46,532 nucleotides of DNA from Bacteroidota bacterium (GTDB lineage: Bacteria; Bacteroidota; Bacteroidia; NORP154): the NCBI GenBank assembly GCA_022572355.1, contig JACZWC010000036.1, positions 1 to 46,532 on the forward strand, given 5' to 3'. Shown here one piece after another: positions 1 through 8,100 of the stretch; the first letter of the stretch is position 1, and every line of letters starts with the position of its first letter. Below the pieces are notes generated by a model. It had not been told where the DNA came from. It did no database searches and saw only the letters and a program-made list of their open reading frames with translations. The translations under genes were made by a program, and so were the position numbers.

Positions 1-1677
1 AAAACTCGCCACAGGTAGCGGGTGTACTAAAACGGTTATGGTCGTATCATCACTACATCCGCTGCTTGACGTAACGATCAGCGTTGCATTGTACGAAAAA
101 GCGAGCGGATTTGTATAGGCATGAGTTGGACTGGCAATATTACTTACTGGAGTTCCATCTCCGAAAATCCAGGCCCAATTGCTTATAATATCATTGCTGA
201 TACTGGATTGGTCGCTAAAGAAGCTGGAGTTGCCAAAACATACCGATGGAATGGTAAAACTGGCGATAGGTGCGGGGTATATTTGGACCGACTGTATTAC
301 TGTATCTGTGCAATTGTTATCTGATGTAACGAGCAGTGTTACATTATAGCTGCCATCCATACCGTAGACGTGAAATGGGTTTTCAAGAGCTGATATATTC
401 GAGTCGTCAAAATCCCATGCCCAGGAAATGGTTCCACTACTTATTGTTGAAGTGCTTGTGAAGAATACCGTGTCGTACAAGCATACATCGCTGCCTGTAA
501 ATCCCGCTAGCGGAACGGCATACACAGGTATAGCAATTGTGGTAGTGTCGATACAGCCGCTATCAGTAACTACCGTTAATAACACGTTGTACACACCATC
601 ACTGTTATAAAAATTGGTCGGGTTTTGAACAGTGGATGTATTCGCATCCCCGAAATCCCAGGACCAGGAAGCAATACTGCCTCCACCGACGAGTATTGTA
701 CTGTCAGTAAAACTTGTTGCATTTCCAAAACAAACCTGGGTGCTCCCGAAATTTGCAATTGGCTCAGCTTGAACAAGGATGGTTTTTGTAACAGAATCAG
801 AACAGCCAAAACCATCAGTGATAACCATTTTTACAGGATAACTTCCAGAGGAGGCATAGGAATGAAAAGGATTCATGGCCGTGCTGCTGTTGCCGTCTCC
901 AAAATCCCAGCTCCAGGAGGCTATGTTTAGTGGTATGCCAGAGCAGGTGGTGTCTACAAATTGAAAAAGACCCGTGTCATTTTTGCATATTAATGGCGTC
1001 AGTAAATTGTACTGAGCGAATATTTGATAGTCAAAATCTGCATAGGTCACGTTGGCCTGGGAGTAATTGTAAAAACCAAAGCGTCCTGGGTCAAAACAAC
1101 CGGGAATATCAAAAATGAGATTACCGTCGACAAATATGGTTATCTGACTTGAAGTATATATGAGTTCTACCAGGTGTGTGACATTGTCTACCCAGCCTTT
1201 GCCCGCTCCGTAATCAGTAGCGAGGACTTGAAATAGCGGATCGTTGGTATGATCCCAGAAATAGGTGCCGTTAGAAGCTGTAGGTATATTCCCTGAGATT
1301 TTATTTAAGGTGAAGCCCTCAAAAGCCGCACCCTGGTTAGATTGCTTCCAGTCGAACAAATAACAATCGTAAACAGTTGAGTTGCCAATGGGCTGTTGAA
1401 AGCCGAAAACAAATCCTACCCAATCATCATCGCCGCTACCAACGGTAATGCTCCCTTGAATTACCACATTTATAAATGTATCGGGACTTACAAAAAAAGT
1501 GGGCTCCCCGTTGATGCTTTGATTTACGTTTGTTCCACCACCGCCTACAACCCAGTTGCCATTTCCGGGTGGCCCTTCCTGTACCCAAGTATTGAAATCC
1601 ACTGTCGATATGCATTGGCCCAAACAAGCAACACTAGCTAAGAGGAGGAAAGAAATACTGAGTATGCGAATCATCAT
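1..1677 (-). CDS. Secreted TSP-C-like / PKD-repeat protein (3' end cut by window edge)
   Basis: The frame opens at an ATG ending at 1677 (a second ATG follows at once) and stays open to base 1, so the C-terminus is outside the window and only 559 codons are seen. A signal peptide of about 20 residues ends near CLGQC. Residues of roughly 25-230 match the thrombospondin C-terminal (L-type-lectin-like) fold: a DDDWVGFVFGFQ strand, a YLFDWKQ strand and a closing GRFGFYNYSQ strand. After it come at least four PKD domains, three with WSWDFGD, WSWDFGD and WAWDFDD and one variant WAWIFGD, spaced about 80-90 residues. PKD proteins of this type in Bacteroidota are usually exported by T9SS; the sorting tail would lie beyond the left edge. 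Likely role is surface adhesion or glycan binding. This is inference; domains are clear, substrate is not. Confidence 0.85.
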   Translation of the reverse strand, partial: MMIRILSISFLLLASVACLGQCISTVDFNTWVQEGPPGNGNWVVGGGGTNVNQSINGEPTFFVSPDTFINVVIQGSITVGSGDDDWVGFVFGFQQPIGNSTVYDCYLFDWKQSNQGAAFEGFTLNKISGNIPTASNGTYFWDHTNDPLFQVLATDYGAGKGWVDNVTHLVELIYTSSQITIFVDGNLIFDIPGCFDPGRFGFYNYSQANVTYADFDYQIFAQYNLLTPLICKNDTGLFQFVDTTCSGIPLNIASWSWDFGDGNSSTAMNPFHSYASSGSYPVKMVITDGFGCSDSVTKTILVQAEPIANFGSTQVCFGNATSFTDSTILVGGGSIASWSWDFGDANTSTVQNPTNFYNSDGVYNVLLTVVTDSGCIDTTTIAIPVYAVPLAGFTGSDVCLYDTVFFTSTSTISSGTISWAWDFDDSNISALENPFHVYGMDGSYNVTLLVTSDNNCTDTVIQSVQIYPAPIASFTIPSVCFGNSSFFSDQSSISNDIISNWAWIFGDGTPVSNIASPTHAYTNPLAFSYNATLIVTSSSGCSDDTTITVLVHPLPVASF

Positions 1678-1858
1678 TTTTTGTTCAGAACACCAGCTGA
1701 GAAGGATTTCAATATCCGGCCCAAATATATCACCACATCACCCATCGAACTGCGTCGAATGATTAGAAACAGAAGGTGAAACCGAATTTAAGCTTTAATA
1801 CGTGTAAACACAAGCCAAAAGAAGTGTTGGCTTGAAAATAGACAGGCCGATAAGTGTT

Positions 1859-2014
1859 TTATCTTCCACCTGACATTGATGGCGCCATTCTCTTGGTCTT
1901 TGCCATGCGCGCTTTATGATCTTTTTTAGTACCACAATTTGTTTGCGCAGGGGCACAGCCGGCTATAAAAATCGCCAACACTACCAGCGTAAGAATGTTT
2001 TTCAATGTTTTCAT
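1859..2014 (-). CDS. Small lipoprotein, 51 aa
   Basis: A 51-residue ORF from the ATG at 2014 starts MKTLKN, has a hydrophobic stretch and a lipobox ending IAGC near residue 19, then a short basic tail with KRMAPSM. An in-frame upstream start (2053) would add 13 residues in front of an otherwise canonical lipoprotein signal, so the downstream ATG is preferred. Tiny Cys-anchored proteins ending in a basic MAPSM-like tail are common hypothetical proteins in Bacteroidota, as I recall. Function unknown. It lies alone between the PKD gene and the uraD cluster. Confidence 0.65.
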   Translation of the reverse strand: MKTLKNILTLVVLAIFIAGCAPAQTNCGTKKDHKARMAKTKRMAPSMSGGR

Positions 2015-2170
2015 AGGTATAAATTTCGTACAAAGTTGATCAAAGATATGCATTATTTGTCAGTATATCCTTATTCACTTATGAACAATTGGTTTGTGAA
2101 TAATAGTATTATTAACGTGTATCAGACGGGATTTGTGTGGAATGGTTGTCTTTGTAAGCTTCTTTTGGTC

Positions 2171-2234
2171 ACCCTTCGGCTCCGCTCAAGGTACGCTTAA
2201 AGCTCCTTTTATAGGACGCTGAGCGGAGCCGAAG
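2171..2234. repeat. Inverted pair of 'TLSGVEG'-type palindromic repeats
   Basis: Bases 2174-2188 and 2220-2234 are perfect 15-base inverted arms with a 31-base spacer. The left arm with its flank (acccttcggctccgctcaag) is nearly the same as the repeat at 22769-22790, which lies inside a coding sequence. It sits 8 bases past the stop of the DUF6986 gene and could also act as its transcription terminator. Confidence 0.75.
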
Positions 2235-2241
2235 CGTCTCT

Positions 2242-3582
2242 TTACCCTCTTCTACCTTCCAAAATCTTCAAAAACGACCTACTCCTCAGTTCTTCCATTG
2301 TCAATCCGGCTACCATCACCTCCTTTTCCGAGATAGCTCCGCAATTTGTGGCAATAAGAAAGAAGTTGAGTAATCCCTGGCCTGTGGCAGCATCATCAAA
2401 TACGTCGCCTACCAGTGTGGCTTGCGCTGCTTTATCGATGAAGTTCTTTAGTCGCACTGCGGCTTCTTCATAACTCTCTAAAAAGAAGCTATACACTGCG
2501 GCATATCGTGCAGTGAGTTGTGCCGGATGAAGGTCCCACCCCTGATAAAATCCATGAAGCAATGAATGCCGAATGTGGTCATAACTGAGTTTCCAGGCAT
2601 TGTGAACAATTTTTCTGTTTTCTTTTTTCTGATCTTCAGTCAGCTTATCTCCCCGATGTGGTCCCAATGGCATAACATTCGTTGCCCCGTCAGAAAGCCA
2701 GATTCCCGTTCCAGCCAAAGCTACTTTCATCATGTGGTGGGCAAAGTCACACACAGGGTGTGCCATGGTTTGGTATCTGGCTGTGATGTTGCATGAAGCT
2801 GTGTAATCATAGGTTCCAAAGTGTGCAGATATACACCTGCCTTTACTGGCATTGATCATTGCCCTCAAGGGGACAGCTCCATTTACGTCAAGGATAGACT
2901 GTGTAGTTTCAATCATGATCTCCATTTTCAGGGAACCTGAATCGAGGGAGATGTTCTTTTCCAACTCCTCAAAAAGATCTACCAAGGCGCTCACCTGCTC
3001 TGGAATAGTAACTTTCGGCAGGGTGACCACGAAATTGTTTGGGAGCCTACCCGACGTATGTTCTGTCAATGTACTTATGAAGATATCCAGCGTTCTGATC
3101 GCCCTGGATTTCAAGTCTTCTGAAAAGGGTTTAATTCTAATTCCAATGAATGGGGAGATCGTCTGTTGCTTCATTCCAACGGCGAGCTGGCCGGCTGTGA
3201 ACTCTGCGGTTTCATCTTCTTCGTCATCAGGCCTGTTCCCAAAACCGTCCTCAAAGTCGATTCTGAAATCTTCAACAGCTTCGCTATTCAGTTTTTCAAC
3301 TATTTTATTGTAAACCTGGGACGCAATATCCTTATCTCGTGTTATACCAAATACTTCTTCAATTACCTTCTCGCTTTCCGCATATTCCACAAAATGAGCC
3401 ATTGCAGAGGCGCCCATTTTTTGAATTGTATCTGATTTAAACAATTGAGCACCTCCGTACACTGTGTGAACAGGTTGTCGGTCCGGGCGGTCGCCGGGGT
3501 AGTGGGCCTGAAAATTGCTGTTCGCTTTATTCAGATCTTCTAATACTAGATCCTTCGTCTTCTCGGAGATTGACAACTTCAT
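2242..3582 (-). CDS. DUF6986 CitE/HpcH-like aldolase-fold protein
   Basis: This 446-residue soluble protein has no signal peptide. It resembles the DUF6986 group of the HpcH/HpaI aldolase and citrate-lyase-beta (TIM-barrel) superfamily. Visible marks are an acidic FRIDFEDGFG segment (residues 106-115), EIMIETTQSI mid-protein, which fits the conserved Glu strand of CitE-like enzymes, and an AHFGTYDYTASCNI segment. The start ATG is 8 bases after the uraH stop, so it is the last gene of the hyp-uraD-uraH-DUF6986 operon. Its reaction is not established. CitE relatives cleave or form malyl-, citryl- or similar acyl-CoA esters, often with glyoxylate. Since ureide breakdown releases glyoxylate, a glyoxylate-condensing or related role is plausible, but that is inference from context. 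Some databases carry a 'phosphoenolpyruvate kinase' label for this family, which I would not rely on. Confidence 0.8.
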   Translation of the reverse strand: MKLSISEKTKDLVLEDLNKANSNFQAHYPGDRPDRQPVHTVYGGAQLFKSDTIQKMGASAMAHFVEYAESEKVIEEVFGITRDKDIASQVYNKIVEKLNSEAVEDFRIDFEDGFGNRPDDEEDETAEFTAGQLAVGMKQQTISPFIGIRIKPFSEDLKSRAIRTLDIFISTLTEHTSGRLPNNFVVTLPKVTIPEQVSALVDLFEELEKNISLDSGSLKMEIMIETTQSILDVNGAVPLRAMINASKGRCISAHFGTYDYTASCNITARYQTMAHPVCDFAHHMMKVALAGTGIWLSDGATNVMPLGPHRGDKLTEDQKKENRKIVHNAWKLSYDHIRHSLLHGFYQGWDLHPAQLTARYAAVYSFFLESYEEAAVRLKNFIDKAAQATLVGDVFDDAATGQGLLNFFLIATNCGAISEKEVMVAGLTMEELRSRSFLKILEGRRG

Positions 3583-3590
3583 AAATTTCC

Positions 3591-3932
3591 TTATGTGCCT
3601 CTGTAAGTTGAATACCCGTATGGATTCAAGAGAAGAGGTACGTGATAATGCTGTGAGTCTCTAATTTCAAAAATAATAGTAATTGATGGATAGAAACCCC
3701 AGACACCTTGCTTAGAAAAATAACTGCTCGTTTCAAAAACAAGCCTGTATATTCCAGGTTCGAGAATTTCATCATCTGGTAAAAAGTTAGTTATTCTGCC
3801 ATCTTTGTCAGTCAAACCGGATGATATGTTTTCCCAGCTGTCATCTTTATTTGGTTTCTCTAAATGCACGGTGACCTTTTTAGCCGGCTTTCCCTTTGAG
3901 GTGTCCAAAATGTGTGTGGTAATCTGACTCAT
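3591..3932 (-). CDS. uraH: 5-hydroxyisourate hydrolase (transthyretin-like)
   Basis: The 113-residue protein hydrolyses 5-hydroxyisourate to OHCU, the step after urate oxidation. The length is typical of the family. Signature segments are all present: ITTHILDTSKGKPA at the N-terminus (catalytic His), DGRI in the middle (Arg), HYHVPLLLNPYGYSTYRG at the end with the family's C-terminal tetrapeptide as YRGT instead of the usual YRGS. No signal peptide, so cytoplasmic. Its ATG overlaps the uraD stop in an ATGA, which suggests translational coupling of the two consecutive enzymes. Confidence 0.97.
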   Translation of the reverse strand: MSQITTHILDTSKGKPAKKVTVHLEKPNKDDSWENISSGLTDKDGRITNFLPDDEILEPGIYRLVFETSSYFSKQGVWGFYPSITIIFEIRDSQHYHVPLLLNPYGYSTYRGT

Positions 3933-4432
3933 GATAACAATTTTTCTAAACGTAGTTTGGTAATTTTATTCTGCTCCACCATAGACATTATAAGCTCAGT
4001 TTCCAGATCATTATTGAGCCTGATCCGCAAGATTGACAGAATAACTTTGGCCGTTTTCCCAGTGGCAAACAGGATGTATATAAATCCGAATTTTTCCTCA
4101 TAGACCTTATTGTTGTATGCCAATTCTTCCAATACTTCTGGTGATGACTCTTTCGCAGCAGCTTGCTCATCAGTTGCCCAATCTTTTGTGTTGGCATATT
4201 TTTCCTTGAGGCTTTCCAGGTCACCGAGTTTGGGGTGATGCGAAAATGCCTCTTTCCAATCTTCTTTACCGCATTCATGCCAAATTCTCTCCGCCATGTT
4301 GAATAATTGATCTTCGCTGACGAACGGATGCAATGCTGTCATTTTACCAACCCAGCTTGTTGAGCCGCAGCACTTTATCAATTCACCTTTCAGCTGATCA
4401 GCTGATAATTTATTGAGTTCCGATAAAGTCAA
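3929..4432 (-). CDS. uraD: 2-oxo-4-hydroxy-4-carboxy-5-ureidoimidazoline decarboxylase
   Basis: The 167-residue protein decarboxylates OHCU to S-allantoin. Family marks are SWVGKMTALHPF (residues 25-36), the catalytic His segment SHHPKLGD, WATDEQAAA, and FIYILFATGKTA followed by LRIRLNND. The start is a TTG (4432) giving MTLSELNKL, which fits the usual N-terminus of the family; no better ATG lies nearby. It overlaps uraH by four bases downstream and follows the unknown 132-residue gene by 12 bases. Confidence 0.96.
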   Translation of the reverse strand: MTLSELNKLSADQLKGELIKCCGSTSWVGKMTALHPFVSEDQLFNMAERIWHECGKEDWKEAFSHHPKLGDLESLKEKYANTKDWATDEQAAAKESSPEVLEELAYNNKVYEEKFGFIYILFATGKTAKVILSILRIRLNNDLETELIMSMVEQNKITKLRLEKLLS

Positions 4433-4444
4433 ATGTTCTAAATT

Positions 4445-4843
4445 TTAAATTATCTCTTTCAGGTGTGAGAACAATCTTATCCTTTCTTTCAATGACGATC
4501 GCTTTAATACCTTTTTGTAAAGCTCATGAAACCAAGACGGGTTGTTATAGAACCAAATCTCAGTAAAATTGTTGAGATTATCATCAAAGTTTTCGACCAA
4601 CGCATCCAATTCCTCAATGGACACACTATCCGGATGCTTGTCGTACCAGCTATGCTTTATGTCTGGAAACCAGACTCCATGCTTGTCGGAGAGTACCGCC
4701 CATGCTACTTTCTGTGTTTTGCACCTGCTAAAAAATCGTTGAATGGGAGCTGATTGATAGAATTTATCCGGTACAATTTTCTCCCCTGTTTCTTTGATCA
4801 GATTATCTTTGATGCCGGTGCAGTGTGTTAGATAAATTCGCAT
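4445..4843 (-). CDS. Hypothetical protein, 132 aa, first gene of the uraD operon
   Basis: A soluble protein with no signal peptide or membrane helix. It has a WAVLSDKHGVWFPD segment and a later FTEIWFYNNPSWFHELYKK segment, a pattern that faintly recalls DUF6884-like small proteins (LS.K.G...P). I do not recognise a catalytic motif. It starts at an ATG and ends 12 bases before uraD, so it is probably co-transcribed with the allantoin-forming genes. It shows no resemblance to ureidoglycolate lyase. A role in purine breakdown is suggested only by position. Confidence 0.75.
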   Translation of the reverse strand: MRIYLTHCTGIKDNLIKETGEKIVPDKFYQSAPIQRFFSRCKTQKVAWAVLSDKHGVWFPDIKHSWYDKHPDSVSIEELDALVENFDDNLNNFTEIWFYNNPSWFHELYKKVLKRSSLKERIRLFSHLKEII

Positions 4844-5075
4844 GCTAATTAATTATCATTCTTCTTAAGAATCTATCTAACTGCGAATTGATAACATAAA
4901 ATCGTAAATCAAGGACCAATTCTTACTATAGAAATTAATTTGAAGAATTCTGAATCATACAATGTACAGTTTATTGCTGATTCAGATAAGAGCGCCGAAA
5001 AAATAGTCATAGAATAAATCACATCTCAATATATATCCTGTACCAGGTGAATGGGCTCAGTTTCGCGATATTTAC

Positions 5076-5105
5076 TTGACATGTTAATTAATTTGTGCTA
5101 ACTTG
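5076..5105 (+). promoter_or_regulatory. Candidate Bacteroidota promoter for the giant T9SS protein
   Basis: TTG at 5076-5078 (TTGAC) and TAACTTG at 5099-5105 are spaced 20 bases apart, which resembles the Bacteroidota -33 TTG / -7 TAnnTTTG promoter with one missing base. A start of transcription just downstream fits translation from the ATG at 5128 and argues against the GTG at 5095. Confidence 0.35.
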
Positions 5106-5127
5106 TATGGCCGTTAATTGGCAGGAA

Positions 5128-8100
5128 ATGTTGAAATTAACAACACTCGTTGTTACTGTACTTGTTGTAAATAATGTTTTTGCACAAGTTGACTACACAG
5201 TAGGTGCACCATATACGAGCCCAAGCAGAACTACTTGTGGCGCGGTAAACGATTGTAGCATTCTGGCTTCAGAAGATCACGTTTATGAAGTAAATATTCC
5301 CACTACTGGCAACTGGACATTTTCATTGTGCACTGGCTCATCTTATGATACCTGGCTTGAAGTTGGAACAAGTGTTTGTGCCAATGATATAGGCAGCGTC
5401 GATGATTTTTGTGGACTGCAATCTGAAATAACTGCAACAATTTCAACAGGAACATATTATGTTTCAGTTGAGGGGTGGGGTGGTGGCTGCGGCAATTATA
5501 TATTGGATATTTCAGGTCCTGTGCCAGATGATGTGGGGGTAATTTCTATCAATGCTCCAACCTCCGCCTGTGGATTATCTTCATCAGAAACCGTGAATAT
5601 CATAGTTGAAAACTTTGGAACAAATACTCAAGGCAATATTCCTGTTTCATACCAGATAAATGGTGGAGGTATCATTACAGAATCAATTGGCGTACCGCTA
5701 GTTGCGGGTGGCACAATAAGCTACACATTTACAGCTACGGCTGATCTTTCAACGCCGGGATCATATGTTTTTGATGCCTGGACATCTCTGTCAGCTGATT
5801 TAAACCCTTTCAATGATAGCGTGACAAACTATCAGGTTAATACTGACCAGCTTATTGAAAATGTTTGTATTATCGACTTTATTGATACGTCCGGCGCATT
5901 TAATTACAATTGTAATTTCACCAATGATGTATGTGCTGATGGTTATTTGTATGGGGATTTAACGCCGATTACATCGCCCCCATTCACTATAGCTGCTCAA
6001 TATGTAGATTCCATAATCTTCCATTTATATTATACTGATTGTGGATTTGGTACCGATTTTAATTTATCCCTTAATGGTGTACAAATCGGTACTTATACAG
6101 ATTTTCTAGGTGAATGTATTTGCGGTCCTTCTACCTATCCCCTCAGTTACACCATCACTGACACTGCATTAATAAACGCCAATTGGAGTGATACGAATAC
6201 ACTTGGTGTGGTACAGAATGGGTTAAGTATGGCCGTAGGTGGTTATAGTGCTACAATATTTGCAAAATGTCTACCAGCTACATTCATTGAAGTTACTAAT
6301 GACACAAGCATTTGCTTTGGAGATTCCGTTAACTTAAGTGTATTGGTACTTGATTCAGGTGCATTAATACCACCTTACATTATTAGTTGGAGCCCTGCAG
6401 CGGGATTGAGTTGTACTTCCTGTCAAAGCCCCAGTGCATCTCCGACCTCTACCACTACCTATACTGTAACGGTAAGAGATTCTGTTGGTGCAGAGGATTC
6501 TGCTTTTGTAACGATTACAGTTTTTTCGGCTCCTCCGATTGCCAGCGCAGGGCCGGATCTCAGTATCTGTATAGCCGGAAGTGTTCAATTAAATGCTACA
6601 GGTGGTACTTATTATTCATGGAGTCCTGGGGGTACGCTGAGCGACCCTAATATTGCAAATCCAACTGCCAGTCCTGTTTCAACGACCAATTATGAAGTAA
6701 TCGTATCTAATGCCTGTGGAAGTGATGTTGATACTGTAACTGTGCTTGTTAATCCGTTACCTACTGTGAATGCCGGTCTGGATACCGCTATTTGTGCGGG
6801 TGATGACGCACAGTTAAATGCATCAGGTGGTGTTTCCTATTTATGGATTGCAGGTGCCGGTTTAAGCGATAGCACAATTTCAAACCCAATTGCAAGCCCC
6901 ATAGCCACCACCACCTATACAGTGGTAGCCACTGACGGTAACGGATGTGTAAATACGGACAGCGTAACGGTTACCGTTAATGGGCCGTCACCAAATCCTG
7001 TATATTTCTTTAGCCCTGATCCCAAACAGAATTCTGGAACATTTGACGCATGCGGGACATTGACCGGAGATGATCATATTGATTGGGTCGAGCTCAGCTC
7101 GGTGAACCCCACTAAAATACATGTTAGGATAAGGTGGTTTCCCGCGAGTACTGGAGGTTTTACTACGGCGAGTGGAATTCATTTAAAAGCGCTGCATTAT
7201 GATGGAACTACCTGGACCGATATTTATTCAAATCTTATGACTCCAACTGGTTTTACGATAGACGTGTATCAGATTGATGAGTTCGATTTTACAGTGCCTA
7301 TGGGTTCTCCTGTTGGCACACATCAAATTAGAGCAATGCTCATAGACAGAGCGGGCAGCACAGACCAATTCGCCGTCGGAATTGTGTGTGCAAATGACGC
7401 TGCCGGAACTGATCCAGCTACTGGAAGACACTATGATAATGATGATGTCAGTTTTGATATTGTCGGAAGTTCCTTTACTGCAACCACCAGTAATGACACC
7501 ATTTGCGTCGGTGATACGGCACAATTACAGGTTTGGGGCACGGATAGCTCATATTCGCATATTTGGTCGCCGGGGGTGAACTTATCAGACTCAACGATTA
7601 CCAATCCTCTGGCATATCCGGTTATTACAACATCATATATTGTAAGTGCAACAAAAGGGGGATGTACGGTTTATGATACAGTTTCGATCTTCGTGGACAC
7701 GGTAAATTTCATGTCAGCCAGTCCTAACACAGCTATTTGCCTGGGAGATAGTGTGCAATTAACGGCCACTGGAAGCGGTGTTTATCTATGGAGCCCTTCC
7801 ACGAATTTAAGCTGTACAAACTGCCAAAGCCCTTATGCAAGTCCCACTGCTACGACAATATATTATGTTACCACCCCTTCTGGTTGTGCTCCTATAGATA
7901 GTGTGACGGTTAGTGTGGGTGGCGGGCCTATAATTGCTGCCAGTTCAAGAGATTCGATTTGTGCTGGCGACACTTCTCAATTGTTTGCATATTCCTGCAC
8001 TCTACCTCTATTTGAAGATGGATTTGAAGATGGTACTTACAACCAATGGACCGATGCCGGTGGTGGATATGTCATAACGGCTACAACCTCAACGGCTGCC

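Noticed and set aside
2852..3313. 153-residue plus-strand ORF
   Set aside because: Antisense to the DUF6986 gene, Ser/Phe-rich, no recognisable domain; a shadow frame.
4445..4843. 132-residue unknown as ureidoglycolate lyase
   Set aside because: None of the AllA-like motifs is visible; only its position suggests the pathway.
5095..5127. GTG at 5095 as start of the giant surface protein
   Set aside because: It only adds MLTCMAVNWQE before a canonical signal peptide starting at 5128 and would overlap the candidate promoter.
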